A DNA stretch of 64,000 bases from Acrocarpospora pleiomorpha (GCF_009687885.1 NZ_BLAF01000006.1:143006-207005), one strand, 5' to 3'. Counted from the first letter of the stretch, positions 1-9,235 are shown. Notes: generated by a model not told the origin, from the letters alone. A program made the numbers and translations.

Positions 1-476
1 TCCAGCAGGAGCAGGCGCGGCTCGGCGGCGAGCGTCCTGGCCACCAGGACCCGCTGGCGCTGGCCTCCGGACAGTTCGCCCACCGGCCGCCCACGCAGCT
101 CACCGAGCCCGGCGCGGTCGATGGCCTCAGCCACCAGCTGACGGTCGGTCCGGCCGGGGCGGCGAAGCCAGCCGATCTTCTTGGTCCGCCCGGACAGCAC
201 CGCTCCGTGGACGGTGACGGGGAAGTCCCAGGCGAACTCGTGCCGCTGAGGCACGTACCCCACGAGGTCATGGGCCTGGTCGGGGGGACGCCCGGCCACC
301 CTGACCGTGCCGGCGGCGAGCGGCTGCAGCCCGAGGACCGACCGCAGGAAGGTGGTCTTGCCCGCTCCGTTGGGGCCGATCAGAGCGGTGAACTCGCCTT
401 CTGCCAAGGTCAGCGACGCCTCCGACAGGACGGGACGGCCGCCCAGGCTGACGGTGAGTCCTTCTGCGCGGAGCAT
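1..476 (-). CDS. ABC transporter ATP-binding protein, zinc/manganese type (partial)
   Basis: The gene runs off the left edge, so only about 158 N-terminal residues are present. They include Walker A GPNGAGKTT (about residues 34-42), a Q-loop in GYVPQ, and the signature LSGGQRQRVLVARTLA, followed by the start of Walker B. By family this is a cytoplasmic ATPase powering uptake or efflux of a divalent metal with a membrane permease that should lie further left. The ATG overlaps the stop of the upstream surface-protein gene by one base (TGATG), so the two are translationally coupled. The pairing with a choice-of-anchor M surface protein matches the actinobacterial 'anchored repeat' ABC system, which points to zinc or manganese. 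Substrate assignment is inference. Confidence 0.9.
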   Translation of the reverse strand, partial: MLRAEGLTVSLGGRPVLSEASLTLAEGEFTALIGPNGAGKTTFLRSVLGLQPLAAGTVRVAGRPPDQAHDLVGYVPQRHEFAWDFPVTVHGAVLSGRTKKIGWLRRPGRTDRQLVAEAIDRAGLGELRGRPVGELSGGQRQRVLVARTLAAEPRLLLL

Positions 477-1483
477 CACAGGGCCTGCCTTCTCGCGCGC
501 ACCCGCACGATGAGGATGACTCCCGCGCAGGCCAGCAGGAGCCCTCCCAAGAGCAGCGGCACCACCAGGCCGTCCCCCGTCTTGGCGAGCTCGCGCCCAC
601 CAGAGGCGAGCGGCGGATCGGTGGGTGAGGTCGTGGATGCGGAGGTCGTCGACGGAGTGGGGCTGGAAGTCGGGGACGGCGTGGAGGTGGGGGTCGGCGA
701 TGCGCTGGGGGACGTCTCGGGCGTCGGGGTGGGTGAGGCGGTGGGAGAGACGCTCGCGCTGGGAGTCGCAGTGGGCGAAGGGCTGGTCGAAGTCGTGCCC
801 TTGCCCGGTACGACCGTCGAGGTGTCCACGTCGCCGACGGCGAAGGCGATGGTCTCCGTATCCGAGACCTGCCCGCCTCCGGCCAGGGTTCCCTTCATCT
901 CGAAGGTGACCCGGTAGACGCCTTCAGCCGAGAAGGCCCAGTTACCGTGCACATGGGACCGGTCGGCCATGGCGTGCGTGTCGGGCAGTCCGTCCTTGCT
1001 GTTGAACCACATCTCCCCGACCCCGCCGAAGTCGCCGCTCAACCAGACCCACAGGTCGCCGGGTCCGGTCACATCGGTGATGGTCCAGCTCAGCTGTCCG
1101 GTCAGCGTTCCGGTGGGGATACGTTCCGTACTCCACCCGGGCCATAGCACGTTGGCGTCCTGAACCATGGGGAGGAGCCAGAAGGGGCTGCCCGCGCTGC
1201 CGAGGAAGTTGTAGGCGGGATCGGCTGGAACGGACTTCTTGGACTGCGGGTTGGCGACCATGACGACCGTGGCCGGGTCCAGGAAGCGACGGGGGCTGGT
1301 GGTGTCATCACCGACCTCGATGACCAGCCGGCCGTTTTCGATCTTCGGTGATATGTCGACATGAACCTTGTCCAGCACGACGGTAGCCGTCTGGGCATAG
1401 GCGGGAAGGGCGGCGGCGGGGGTGGCCGCCGAACCGAGCAGGGCCGCGAGGAGGGCCGTGGCGGGGGCGATGCGCATAAACAT
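476..1483 (-). CDS. LAXTG-anchored choice-of-anchor M domain surface protein
   Basis: 335 residues. An N-terminal signal peptide (about residues 1-28, ending near AAALPAYA) is followed by one actinobacterial surface-anchored domain. That domain has a WPGWSTE segment, a long W/G-rich core, and the closing motif W-x-F-x-x-x-G-x-Y-x-V-x-F ('NWAFSAEGVYRVTF'). A Pro/Ser/Thr-rich spacer of about 80 residues leads to LAKTG, a hydrophobic helix and an Arg-rich tail, a sortase signal of the LAXTG (class E) type. The protein should be covalently wall-linked. It is cotranscribed with the metal-type ABC ATPase and divergent from a His-rich protein across a Zur-like site, which suggests a role in metal capture at the surface. 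No metal-binding cluster is evident in the domain itself. Confidence 0.85.
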   Translation of the reverse strand: MFMRIAPATALLAALLGSAATPAAALPAYAQTATVVLDKVHVDISPKIENGRLVIEVGDDTTSPRRFLDPATVVMVANPQSKKSVPADPAYNFLGSAGSPFWLLPMVQDANVLWPGWSTERIPTGTLTGQLSWTITDVTGPGDLWVWLSGDFGGVGEMWFNSKDGLPDTHAMADRSHVHGNWAFSAEGVYRVTFEMKGTLAGGGQVSDTETIAFAVGDVDTSTVVPGKGTTSTSPSPTATPSASVSPTASPTPTPETSPSASPTPTSTPSPTSSPTPSTTSASTTSPTDPPLASGGRELAKTGDGLVVPLLLGGLLLACAGVILIVRVRARRQAL

Positions 1484-1601
1484 TCCTTCAGGTCTGCCAG
1501 GGGCGTCGGCCGCAGGGGAGGTACGGCGGATCGGAAGCCGCGAATCCCCGTTGCGATGGACCTTTCGGGGGACCGGCGTTCTTGGTAACCCTGTAGGAAA
1601 A

Positions 1602-1616
1602 TGAAAACCATTGTCA
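1602..1616. promoter_or_regulatory. Putative Zur box
   Basis: The 15-base element TGAAAACCATTGTCA is an imperfect dyad that matches the consensus I recall for actinobacterial Zur boxes (TGAAAATGATTTTCA) at 12 of 15 positions. It lies about 120 bases upstream of the surface-protein start and about 137 bases upstream of the His-rich protein start, between the two divergent genes. Zinc-loaded Zur bound here could repress both. The operator call rests on the motif plus the metal-related neighbours. Confidence 0.6.
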
Positions 1617-1752
1617 AGGCATAGTGCTCATGGGGGATGGGCAAAGCTCGGACCCCATAACGGAACGTAGTTCGCCATGTTCGGACTGTGTAGTTGAGAT
1701 GTTCCGAAATCCGGAGTTAGCGTCCGTAGATACACCACCTTCAGGGGGAAAG

Positions 1753-2055
1753 ATGAGCGTCCATACCGAGCACCGCCCGCACGCAGTCCACGACCACACA
1801 CACGGAGAGGGCTGTGGTCACGTCGCCGTCCCACATGGCGACCACGTCGACTACGTTCACGACGGACACCTCCACCGCCCGCACGAGGACCACGTCGATG
1901 AATGCGCCTTGGCCACTCATGTCGTGCATGAGGGCCACGTCCACCAGCATCGGGAGGGTTGCGGTCACGTCGCCATCCCGCATGATGACCACGTCGACTA
2001 CATTCACGACGGACACCGTCATGCCTCGCACGACGGACACTGGGACGATCACTGA
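1753..2055 (+). CDS. Small histidine-rich metal-binding protein with duplicated repeat
   Basis: About 100 residues from the ATG at 1753, which has a strong Shine-Dalgarno (AGGGGGAA). An upstream in-frame ATG at 1624 lies next to the Zur-like site and is unlikely to be used. The protein is almost entirely two copies of a unit of about 35 residues: EGCGHVAVPHGDHVDYVHDGH followed by an HxxHxDH tail. It is extraordinarily rich in His and Asp. No signal peptide or membrane span is visible, so it is probably cytoplasmic. Proteins of this kind occur in actinobacterial zinc-responsive loci. A zinc buffer or chaperone role is inferred from composition and the shared intergenic region. It is not a permease despite the labels some database entries carry. 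Confidence 0.75.
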   Translation: MSVHTEHRPHAVHDHTHGEGCGHVAVPHGDHVDYVHDGHLHRPHEDHVDECALATHVVHEGHVHQHREGCGHVAIPHDDHVDYIHDGHRHASHDGHWDDH

Positions 2056-2265
2056 GAGTCCCGTGGATAACCGACCAACAGGGCCAGGGTTGTCACAGGC
2101 AGTGATGGTCTCGCCGTAGAACACCCCGCTGGCACTGTCCGACCATCTATTAATTAGAAAGTCGTGATCTGGACAGCCGCAGCGGTGAATGGCCTGGTCG
2201 GTGGCTATGCGGCTGTCTATGGGACGGGTTTCTGGTTAATACACGCCGAGGTCTTTCGGATCAGC

Positions 2266-2691
2266 CTAGACGTCGATGATCAGGGTGATTGGGCCGTCGT
2301 TTACGAGGGAGACCTTCATGTCGGCGCCGAATTTGCCGGTTTCTACGTGGGCGCCGAGGGTGCGGAGGGTGGTGATGACGGTTTCGACCAGGGGTTCGGC
2401 GGTGGGGCCGGGGGCGGCGGCCTGCCAGGTGGGGCGGCGGCCTTTGTTGGTGTCGGCGTAGAGGGTGAACTGGCTGATGACGAGGAGGGGGGCGGCGGTG
2501 TCGGAGCAGGACTTTTCGCCGTCGAGGATGCGCAGGTGCCAGAGTTTGGTGGCGAGTTTGGCGGCCTGGGCGGGGGTGTCGGTGTGGGTGACGCCGACCA
2601 GGACGAGGAGGCCGGGTTCGTGGATGGCTCCGATGACGACACCGTCCACGGTTACCGAGGCTGAGCTGACTCGTTGGACCACCGCGCGCAT
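2266..2691 (-). CDS. dtd: D-aminoacyl-tRNA deacylase
   Basis: 141 residues, the normal length for DTD. It hydrolyses the ester between a D-amino acid and tRNA, keeping D-residues out of protein; it acts as a cytoplasmic homodimer. The start [17 protein letters not shown], the [15 protein letters not shown] block (family signature SQFTL) and the terminal [23 protein letters not shown] (cis-Gly-Pro loop region) are all intact. The reading frame stays open far upstream, but that stretch is antisense to the asparaginase gene, and MRAVVQR is the conserved N terminus. It stands alone, divergent from the asparaginase with 45 bases between starts. Confidence 0.96.
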   Translation of the reverse strand: MRAVVQRVSSASVTVDGVVIGAIHEPGLLVLVGVTHTDTPAQAAKLATKLWHLRILDGEKSCSDTAAPLLVISQFTLYADTNKGRRPTWQAAAPGPTAEPLVETVITTLRTLGAHVETGKFGADMKVSLVNDGPITLIIDV

Positions 2692-2736
2692 GGGGTGGAT
2701 TCTGCCATGAGGCGGGGAGGTCCATAGACTCGCGGC

Positions 2737-3651
2737 ATGTCCGAATTGATCGTCGAGGTGGTTCGATCCGGGTTCGTCGAGTCGACGCACCGGGCCCGGA
2801 TGATCGCCGTGGATGGCGATGGCAAGCCTGTCCGGGTGCACGGTGAAGTGCAGACCCCGGCGTCCCCTCGTTCCTCTATGAAACCCCTTCAGGCGCTTGG
2901 CATGCTCACCGCCGGGCTTGCCCTGGATCATGAACTGCTCGCGCTGGCCTGCGGGAGCCATGCCGGTGAGGCCTTCCACGTTGAGGGCGTGCGAGCCATC
3001 CTGGCGGGCGCGGGCCTGGACGAGAGCGTCCTGCGCTGCCCGGAGGACTTCCCCGCCGACCGGTCGGTTCAGCAGCGTGCCCGCGTCTACATGAACTGCT
3101 CCGGCAAGCACGCCGCCATGCTCGCGACCTGCGCGGCCAACGACTGGCCGCTGGACGACTACCGCGACCCGTCCCATCCACTCCAGAAGACGATCCGCTC
3201 CACCGTCGAGGAGTTCACCTCGGAGCGGGTGCCCGCCACGGGCGTGGACGGCTGTGGCGCGCCGCTGTTCTTCTGCTCGATGACCGGCCTGGTACGGGCA
3301 TTCCGCCGCATCGTCCAAGCCACCCCCGGCAGCCTGGAACGCCGGGTCGCGGACGCGATGCGCGCCCACCCGGAGTTCACCAGCGGCACCCACTACCCGG
3401 AGGCGAAGCTGATGCGCGCCATCCCCGGCCTCATGCTCAAAGCCGGCGCCGAGGCGTTCGACGCGTTCGCACACGACGACGGCCGGGCCGCGGTCATCAA
3501 GATCGTGGACGGAAGCCAGCGGGCCCGGGTGCCGGTCACGATCGCCGCGCTGCGCGCGCTCGGATTCGACGCGCCGGAGCTGGACGAACTGGCCGTCCCG
3601 GTGCTCGGCGGCGGTCGGCCGGTGGGGGAGATCCGAGTCAGAACGTCCTGA
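2737..3651 (+). CDS. L-asparaginase, Rhizobium-type (Asparaginase_II / ReAV family)
   Basis: 304 residues. It belongs to the zinc-associated asparaginase family typified by Rhizobium etli ReAV, unrelated to E. coli AnsA/AnsB. Aligning by spacing with ReAV, the nucleophile region SSMKPLQAL gives Ser46 and Lys49, CGSHAGE gives Ser74, and the metal site is Cys121/Lys124 (MNCSGKH) plus Cys173 (VDGCGAP). All the expected catalytic and zinc residues therefore appear conserved. It should hydrolyse L-asparagine to aspartate and ammonia in the cytoplasm. No signal peptide is present. Its 3' end overlaps the convergent DUF2207 gene by 14 bases. Confidence 0.93.
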   Translation: MSELIVEVVRSGFVESTHRARMIAVDGDGKPVRVHGEVQTPASPRSSMKPLQALGMLTAGLALDHELLALACGSHAGEAFHVEGVRAILAGAGLDESVLRCPEDFPADRSVQQRARVYMNCSGKHAAMLATCAANDWPLDDYRDPSHPLQKTIRSTVEEFTSERVPATGVDGCGAPLFFCSMTGLVRAFRRIVQATPGSLERRVADAMRAHPEFTSGTHYPEAKLMRAIPGLMLKAGAEAFDAFAHDDGRAAVIKIVDGSQRARVPVTIAALRALGFDAPELDELAVPVLGGGRPVGEIRVRTS

Positions 3652-5224
3652 ACTGGCGGGAAGAGGAGATCGCTCCGGAGGTGGTCATCGTAAAGGTGCG
3701 CATCGAGTCGGCGAACTTGGACAGGTCCCATTCGGCGGGGCCGTGGTACCAGTACAGGTTGTCGCCCTCGCCCTTGATCGAGGCCACCACCCGGGCCCAG
3801 CGATCCACGCTGTCGAAGATCACCGCGTACGGCAGGTAGCGCGAGAACAGCTCGGCCCGTTGCCCGGCCGGAATGTCGCTGATATCGCCCGTGGCAAGGT
3901 ATTCCCGGAAGCCGAGCGTGTGCGCCAGCGCCGTGGCCCCGCTGGCGGTCTTCGCCGGCATGAACTGCCCGCCCACGGTGACCGCCGCCCCCAAAATGAT
4001 CACTGCGAGCCCCACCAGCCCGTACGTCGTGAACATCGCCAGCGCCACCGTCCCCGCCACCCCGAGCACGGTCACGACGATCCCGAGAACCGTCCACAGC
4101 GACCGCACCGAATCGGGCCGCCGGGTGAACCACCCCTGCTTGACGACATCACGGTAGAGCGCATCCCGTACCCGCCCAAGACCGGTCGTGAACCCCCCGT
4201 GCAGCTGCGACAGCAGCACTTCGTCCCGTAAATCGAAGATCGAGTCATACAGCGCCCGCTCGTACGGCAGCAGGCTCGCGACCGGCGCCTTCGGCAGTTT
4301 CACCAGCAGCCAGTCCGGCGCGTCATACGTCTCCCGGGGCTGCTCGTCGATCCGCATATATCCCCGCACGGCCAGATCCACGATCGTCGCGGTCACATCG
4401 ATCACGTCGGCCTGCTCGTCGATGAGCGTCCCGATCTGCCCGGGACGCACCCCGTCCGGCGGCGCGAACTGCCCGTTCTCATGCCCCCCACGCACCCCGG
4501 ACTCGGCCCCGATCACCCGCGCGTCCCGCCCCCGCGTCCAGTAGACCAGCCAGAACCCCCCGAGCAGCAGCACCAGCAGCAACGCCAGCGACCCCCCGGT
4601 GATCGCGTTCACCGTGAACGCGGCACCCAGGCTGAACCGATGTTCCAGCGTCGGCCCGGCCCCGGTGGTCCCGGCCGGATACCCGACCACGACGGTCAGC
4701 ACCTGCCCAGCCGCGAGCCCTTGCTGCTCGAATTCAGCGGTTTCACCGGTCTCGTCCATGGCGGCGGTCGTGCACCCGAGCGCGGCCCCCACATCCCCGG
4801 CGAAACACGCCAGATTCTGCACCTGCCCCGGCCCGACCACCTTCACCGTGACCTGCTCCAAGGGTCCGGAAGCCGCGAACCACCGCAACTCCTCGCCGCC
4901 CGCGATGGGCGACACCGCGCCGATCACGTCGTACTCCACGGTCCCGCTGGCGGAGATCGTCAGCTCGGCCCCGTCGAAGGCGGCGCCCTTCACGTTGGCG
5001 ATCCGGTAGACGCGATCGCTGGCGTCATCGTGACGCGTCCTGAGCACCGGTGCCCTCGTCACCGGTCCCCCGCTGAGGACGATCTCCTCCTTGACGTGCA
5101 GCACACCGTCCTTGCGCAACTCCATGGTGAGCGCGCTCTGATCGGCGTACGCGGGGGAGACGAAGACGAGGAGCGTCACCACAGCGGCGACCATCGGCCC
5201 GAGCCGACGAACGAGACTCACCAT
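3638..5224 (-). CDS. DUF2207 domain-containing membrane protein
   Basis: About 528 residues from ATG 5224 (start [15 protein letters not shown]); upstream in-frame sequence overlaps the corA promoter region and was excluded. A signal peptide ends at SPAYA. An extracytoplasmic beta-rich DUF2207 domain follows ('[13 protein letters not shown]', '[15 protein letters not shown]'), then one TM segment ([16 protein letters not shown]), a soluble stretch, and two further TM segments ([21 protein letters not shown] and [17 protein letters not shown]). The tail is small and cytoplasmic. The function of the family is unknown. It is divergent from corA with 55 bases between starts. Confidence 0.88.
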   Translation of the reverse strand: MVSLVRRLGPMVAAVVTLLVFVSPAYADQSALTMELRKDGVLHVKEEIVLSGGPVTRAPVLRTRHDDASDRVYRIANVKGAAFDGAELTISASGTVEYDVIGAVSPIAGGEELRWFAASGPLEQVTVKVVGPGQVQNLACFAGDVGAALGCTTAAMDETGETAEFEQQGLAAGQVLTVVVGYPAGTTGAGPTLEHRFSLGAAFTVNAITGGSLALLLVLLLGGFWLVYWTRGRDARVIGAESGVRGGHENGQFAPPDGVRPGQIGTLIDEQADVIDVTATIVDLAVRGYMRIDEQPRETYDAPDWLLVKLPKAPVASLLPYERALYDSIFDLRDEVLLSQLHGGFTTGLGRVRDALYRDVVKQGWFTRRPDSVRSLWTVLGIVVTVLGVAGTVALAMFTTYGLVGLAVIILGAAVTVGGQFMPAKTASGATALAHTLGFREYLATGDISDIPAGQRAELFSRYLPYAVIFDSVDRWARVVASIKGEGDNLYWYHGPAEWDLSKFADSMRTFTMTTSGAISSSRQFRTF

Positions 5225-5279
5225 GAGCCGCCACGATAGCGGTCCGACTTGTCCTGTGCGCCCGGAGTACGCTGGTGCG

Positions 5280-6266
5280 ATGGCCCAGCCCACCCCGGCG
5301 AACACACGCCTTTACCGGCACGGAAAGCTCGTCTCCGAAGGCTTTCCCATCGCCGACGTCTCCGATCACCTGGGCGAGGACGACGCGGTCATCTGGTTCG
5401 ACCTGTGCACTCCGTCCGAGGAGGAGCTGGCCACCATCAGCGAGGAGCTCGGCCTGCACGAGCTCGCGATCCGGAGCGTGCTCACCCCCAACCAGCGCCC
5501 CAAGCTGGACATGTTCGACTCGCACATGTTCCTCAATGTCTTCACCGCGCACTACGACGGCGACACCGGCCGGCTCGACCTGACCGAGGCCTCGGCCTTC
5601 ATCACCAGCAACGCCCTGGTCACCGTCCGCACCTCGGACCGTTTCGACCTCCAGGAGATCACCAGCCGCTGGGACTCCTCCTCCGGCCTGGCCGAGCACG
5701 GCGTTGCGTTCCTGCTGCACGGCGTGCTCGACTACGTGGTGGACACCCACTTCGAGGTCGTGCAGGCCATGGACGAGCAGATCGAGACCCTGGAGGACCG
5801 CCTGTTCGGCGAGGAGATCCCCGACCGCGCCGAGCAGCGCCGCACCTTCGAACTCCGGCAGAGCCTGGTCACCTTCCGCCGCGCAGTCTCCCCGATGCGG
5901 GACATCGTCAACGCCCTGTTCCGCCGCAACGACGTGATCAGGGACAGCTCCATAACCCCTTATTTCCAGGACGTGTACGACCACGTGCTCCGCGCGGCCG
6001 AATGGACGGATTCGCTCCGCGACCTGGTGGGCAACATTCGCGAAGCGCACATGACCATGGAGAGCAACCGGATGAACCTGATCATGAAGCGGGTGACCAG
6101 CTGGGCCGCCATCATCGCGGTCCCGACGGCGATCACCGGCTTCTACGGCCAGAACGTGCCCTACCCGGGATCCCAGCAGATGTGGGGATTCTGGACGTCC
6201 ACCGCGATCTGGGCGATCGCCGCCCTAGTCCTCTACTGGCAGTTCCGCATACGTGACTGGCTGTAA
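5280..6266 (+). CDS. corA: CorA-family divalent cation transporter
   Basis: About 328 residues from ATG 5280. The layout is that of CorA: an acidic N-terminal alpha/beta domain, a long helical region (RAEQRRTFELRQSLVTFRRAVSPMRDIVNALFR), and two C-terminal TM helices joined by the periplasmic loop. The first helix contains VTSWAAIIAVPTAITGFYGQN. The signature, normally YGMN, reads YGQN here. The Gly and Asn of the GxN selectivity motif are retained, so transport of Mg2+ or another divalent ion is plausible. The protein should form a pentamer in the cytoplasmic membrane. The Met-to-Gln change is a natural variant seen in actinobacterial CorA-like proteins. Confidence 0.9.
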   Translation: MAQPTPANTRLYRHGKLVSEGFPIADVSDHLGEDDAVIWFDLCTPSEEELATISEELGLHELAIRSVLTPNQRPKLDMFDSHMFLNVFTAHYDGDTGRLDLTEASAFITSNALVTVRTSDRFDLQEITSRWDSSSGLAEHGVAFLLHGVLDYVVDTHFEVVQAMDEQIETLEDRLFGEEIPDRAEQRRTFELRQSLVTFRRAVSPMRDIVNALFRRNDVIRDSSITPYFQDVYDHVLRAAEWTDSLRDLVGNIREAHMTMESNRMNLIMKRVTSWAAIIAVPTAITGFYGQNVPYPGSQQMWGFWTSTAIWAIAALVLYWQFRIRDWL

Positions 6267-6304
6267 TCGATAGACTTCCCGCCTGCGCTTGGAGAGACCG
6301 GGGG

Positions 6305-7015
6305 GTGGGCATGCGCGCGCCATTGCTGGTGTTGTCGATCTGCGGGCTGATCACCGGATGCGCGAGCGCCGCAGGGGAGGCCGGCAGCACTCCGTCGCCG
6401 ATCGTTCCGCTCCGCGCCCCCGTGGTGATGTTCATCGGCGACAGTTTCGCCGTGGGCTCGGGCCCGGTGCCCGCCTGGGAGAGTTACGCCGCGGAGACGG
6501 CCCGCCTGCTCGGCTGGCAGCTGATCACCGCGGGCGGCCGGGGCGCCGGATTCGTCGCGACGGGCAAGATCCACCGCACCTTCGGCCAGTCGTTCACGCG
6601 GGAGCTGTCCTGGCGGCCCGAGCCCGACCTGGTCGTGCTCGCGGGCGGCCACAACGACCACAAGGCGGCCAAGGAAGTCCAGCGCGCCGCGGTCACGCTG
6701 ATCGGCCGGGTCAAACAACGCTGGCCGAGGGCCAAGGTGGTGCTGGTCGGCCCGATCTGGGTGAAATCACCGCCGAAGGCCGCCTACAAGGTCAGGGACG
6801 CGGTCGCGAAAGCCGCCTGGCTCACCGGGGTGCCGTTCGCCGACCCGCTCCCGCAGAAGTGGCGCAAAGGCGACGCGCTACCCGACGGCACCCACCCCAC
6901 CCTGGCCGGTCACGACCGGCTGGCCCGCTGGCTGGTCGCGACCCTGCGATCGCGCGGCGTCGCCCCGGAACAGGGCGGGCCGAGGCCGCTGAGCGGCCCT
7001 TACCAGGGGCCGTAG
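6305..7015 (+). CDS. SGNH/GDSL-family hydrolase lipoprotein
   Basis: 236 residues from GTG 6305 (ATG at 6311 is an equally good start). A lipoprotein signal ends in LITGC, so the protein should be tethered outside the membrane. The SGNH blocks are complete: block I FIGDSFAVG (nucleophile Ser in GDS), block II glycine in AGGRGAG, block III AGGHND (Asn), and block V DGTHPT (Asp and His). The likely reaction is hydrolysis of an ester on an extracellular lipid or polysaccharide; the substrate cannot be told. The last 16 bases overlap the convergent DUF2516 gene. Confidence 0.88.
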   Translation: MGMRAPLLVLSICGLITGCASAAGEAGSTPSPIVPLRAPVVMFIGDSFAVGSGPVPAWESYAAETARLLGWQLITAGGRGAGFVATGKIHRTFGQSFTRELSWRPEPDLVVLAGGHNDHKAAKEVQRAAVTLIGRVKQRWPRAKVVLVGPIWVKSPPKAAYKVRDAVAKAAWLTGVPFADPLPQKWRKGDALPDGTHPTLAGHDRLARWLVATLRSRGVAPEQGGPRPLSGPYQGP

Positions 7016-7341
7016 GGACCCTGGCTGCTGCCGCCGCCGCGATACTCGTTGACGGCCGGCTTCACATCGGCCAGGTAGATCCCGGCGGCGATGACCGAGG
7101 CGATGGTGAAGATGTTCAGCATCGCGAAGCCGACGCCCAGGTAGCCGCTGGCCGAGGCCAGCGTGAAGATCGTGGCCAGGCCGGTGAAGACGAGCCAGAG
7201 GTTCTTGGACAGCTTGCCCGCGGCTGGAAACGCTTTGGCCGGTGTCTTGATCGCGTGGACCAGGGCCCACACGGACATGCCGAACGCCGCGATGGCGAGG
7301 CCCCAGAAGATGTAGTCCAGCAGGCCGTAGAGCATCGTCAC
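7000..7341 (-). CDS. DUF2516 family membrane protein
   Basis: 113 residues, starting at GTG 7341 or ATG 7335. Three hydrophobic segments are visible: YIFWGLAIAAFGMSVWALVHAI, KNLWLVFTGLATIFTLASA, and AMLNIFTIASVIAAGIYLADV. The ending GGGSSQGPYGPW is typical of this actinobacterial family. Function is unknown. It lies downstream of the HbhA-like gene on the same strand, separated from it by a strong hairpin terminator. Confidence 0.85.
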   Translation of the reverse strand: MTMLYGLLDYIFWGLAIAAFGMSVWALVHAIKTPAKAFPAAGKLSKNLWLVFTGLATIFTLASASGYLGVGFAMLNIFTIASVIAAGIYLADVKPAVNEYRGGGSSQGPYGPW

Positions 7342-7403
7342 TCCAGCGTGGTCTAGAACGGACGTCCTCCAGCCTAATGCGTGAGCGGGAGCCGTACAGA
7401 AGC

Positions 7404-7438
7404 AGAAAGCGGCCCACTGTGAACGTGGGCCGCTTTCT
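7404..7438. terminator. Hairpin terminator after the HbhA-like gene
   Basis: A perfect 14-bp stem (AGAAAGCGGCCCAC at 7404-7417 paired with 7425-7438) has a 7-base loop. It lies directly downstream of the HbhA-like stop on the minus strand, and the A/T-rich stem ends suit an intrinsic terminator. Confidence 0.85.
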
Positions 7439-7443
7439 GGTGA

Positions 7444-7842
7444 TTAGGCCTTGGTCTTGGCGCGCGGCGTGACCGGCTTCTTGGCCGGGGCACGGCGGGC
7501 GCCCGCGGACTCGGCGACCTCTTCCAGCTCGACGGCGGCGCCGCCGCTGACCTTGCGCACGACCTTGCGGCCGCGCTTGGCGAGGTCGTCGTAGAGCTCG
7601 TTCAGCCGCGAGCTGATCGTCTCCGCATACTCCCTGGTCTTGCCGGGGAGCTCGCGGGCGTAGCTCCCGGCCCGGTCCTGGACGCGCTCGGCGTATTTCT
7701 TCGCGTCGTCCTGGCGGTCCTGCAGTTTGGCCAGCTGCTCAGGCAGCTCGCGGAGCTTCTCCATCGCGAAGTCGCCGGCGCCGGTGATGGCGTAGAACGG
7801 CTTCGACTCGGTGAGCTTCTTCACCTCGGTGGCGAGGGTCAT
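7444..7842 (-). CDS. Heparin-binding hemagglutinin (HbhA)-like protein
   Basis: 132 residues. A predicted coiled coil (about residues 25-95: EKLRELPEQLAKLQDRQDDAKKY and onward) is followed by a basic, Lys/Ala/Pro-rich tail (APAKKPVTPRAKTKA). That is the architecture of mycobacterial HbhA, which lies at the cell surface and binds sulphated glycans and lipids. The tail is shorter than in M. tuberculosis and there is no classical signal peptide, as in other HbhA proteins. It is preceded 8 bases upstream by an XRE regulator and is probably cotranscribed with it. In a soil actinomycete a role in envelope or lipid organisation is more likely than adhesion. Confidence 0.8.
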   Translation of the reverse strand: MTLATEVKKLTESKPFYAITGAGDFAMEKLRELPEQLAKLQDRQDDAKKYAERVQDRAGSYARELPGKTREYAETISSRLNELYDDLAKRGRKVVRKVSGGAAVELEEVAESAGARRAPAKKPVTPRAKTKA

Positions 7843-7850
7843 GATTGGCG

Positions 7851-8273
7851 TTACCCTTCTGGTGTGGCGTGACCGTTTTGCGAGTTGACCGCCCCCAGAG
7901 GCTCAGCCGGTGTCGTCGGCTGGGCCTCGTCGGTTGATGCCGCACGGTTCTCGCGCCGGAACGACTCGTAGATGTCGATCAGCACTTGACGCTGCCTTCC
8001 GCTGATCGTCACATCGGCCCGGATCGCGGTCAGGACGTCGCTGTCCGGCTCGCGCTCCTCGATCAGACCGGCCTGCACGTAGAGCGCCTGAGCGGAGATC
8101 TGCAGACCTTTGGCGATCTGGTTGAGGATCTCCGCGCTGGGCTTGCGCACCCCGCGCTCCACTTGGCTCAGGTAGGGGAAGGACACCCCCGCCTGAGCGG
8201 CGAGCTGGCGCAGGGAGATCTTCGCCTGCTGCCGCTGCTCGCGGATGTACGAGCCGATCTTGGGCAGTTCCAT
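7851..8273 (-). CDS. XRE-family transcriptional regulator
   Basis: 140 residues. An N-terminal helix-turn-helix (residues 6-62: IGSYIREQRQQAKISLRQLAAQAGVSFPYLSQVERG) has the canonical XRE spacing and a conserved KPS motif after the recognition helix. The C-terminal part (ISGRQRQVLIDIYESFRREN) is helical and may dimerise. The same regulator-HbhA pairing is common in actinomycetes, so it probably controls its own two-gene operon. No clear operator is visible upstream. Confidence 0.88.
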   Translation of the reverse strand: MELPKIGSYIREQRQQAKISLRQLAAQAGVSFPYLSQVERGVRKPSAEILNQIAKGLQISAQALYVQAGLIEEREPDSDVLTAIRADVTISGRQRQVLIDIYESFRRENRAASTDEAQPTTPAEPLGAVNSQNGHATPEG

Positions 8274-8332
8274 ACCCCCAGTCTGCCAAAGGGTGTATGC
8301 AATTGCAAACGGGGTGGATAACGGCGGCTAAC

Positions 8333-9235
8333 TCAGTTGGGAAGCAACCAGAGCATAGGGGCGGACGCGGTAAGAATCACCGATCCGGCCACGATAGCGA
8401 AGCGCACGTGGGCCGGGAGCTCGGCACGTGGCTTGACCAGGCGATTCACCCGCGCCATTACATTCTCACCCGTGGTCGCGCCGAGGGCGCCATGGGGGGT
8501 GGCGAAAGCGGCCGCCGTACCGAACCGGAGCAGGGCGGTGGCCAGGCGCTTGGGCGAGCACTGGCGGCGGGCGCGGTCGTCGGCGGCCATCTCGATCAGC
8601 AGGGCCACCGAAGCGTGCGCGTCATGCACAGTTTTGCACCAGGGCAGCACCCAGCGCAGCGCCGCGAACGGCAGCAGTACCAGATCGTGCCGCTCCCGGA
8701 CATGAGCGGTCTCATGCGCCAGTACGGCCGTCAGCTCGTCGGGGCTGAGCAGGCGGAGCGTGCCCGCGCTGACCACCACCTGGGAACGCAGGCCGGGCAG
8801 GCAGTAGGCCGCGGCCCCCGGGTGATCGACGACCCGCACGCCCGGCACCCTGGGCTCGTCCCGCGCGATCAGCGCCAGCAGCAGCCGATGCCGCCGCCGC
8901 GCGCTCAACGTCTGCGCGCCCGCGGCCAGCAGGACCATCGACAGCACCGAGAACAGCGCCAGACCGGCCATCAGCGCGCCGATCCGCAGGAAGTCATGCG
9001 GTTCCCGCAAATGCAGCCCGATGTACGCCAGGCCGTGCACGACCCCGCGCCCGAACGGCTCCAGCGCGTACGCCAGCAGGGCGCCCGTGCTGGCCAGGCC
9101 CCACGTCACGCCGAGGGACTGCCACAGCAGGATGGCCGCGCGTGGGGCGCGCCAGGGCCAGCGCGCCGAGGTGAGCCGCCAGGCGCCGACGGCACAGACG
9201 GTGGCAAGCGCCGCGAGGGTCGCTGCCGCGATCAT
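8333..9235 (-). CDS. M56-family (BlaR1-like) membrane metallopeptidase
   Basis: 300 residues with TM segments at the N terminus, near residues 35-60, 85-105 and at the C terminus. The zinc motif HETAH (174-178) and a downstream EMAADD (Glu215) are intact, so peptidase activity is likely. There is no C-terminal penicillin-binding sensor domain as in true BlaR1, so the signal it senses is unknown. The start codon overlaps the stop of blaI (TAATG), and the pair forms a coupled sensor-protease/repressor module. No beta-lactamase gene lies nearby. Confidence 0.9.
   Translation of the reverse strand: MIAAATLAALATVCAVGAWRLTSARWPWRAPRAAILLWQSLGVTWGLASTGALLAYALEPFGRGVVHGLAYIGLHLREPHDFLRIGALMAGLALFSVLSMVLLAAGAQTLSARRRHRLLLALIARDEPRVPGVRVVDHPGAAAYCLPGLRSQVVVSAGTLRLLSPDELTAVLAHETAHVRERHDLVLLPFAALRWVLPWCKTVHDAHASVALLIEMAADDRARRQCSPKRLATALLRFGTAAAFATPHGALGATTGENVMARVNRLVKPRAELPAHVRFAIVAGSVILTASAPMLWLLPN

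Noticed and set aside
2692..3474. Upstream extension of the dtd frame
   Set aside because: The extra sequence is antisense to the asparaginase gene, while [13 protein letters not shown] is the conserved N terminus of DTD.
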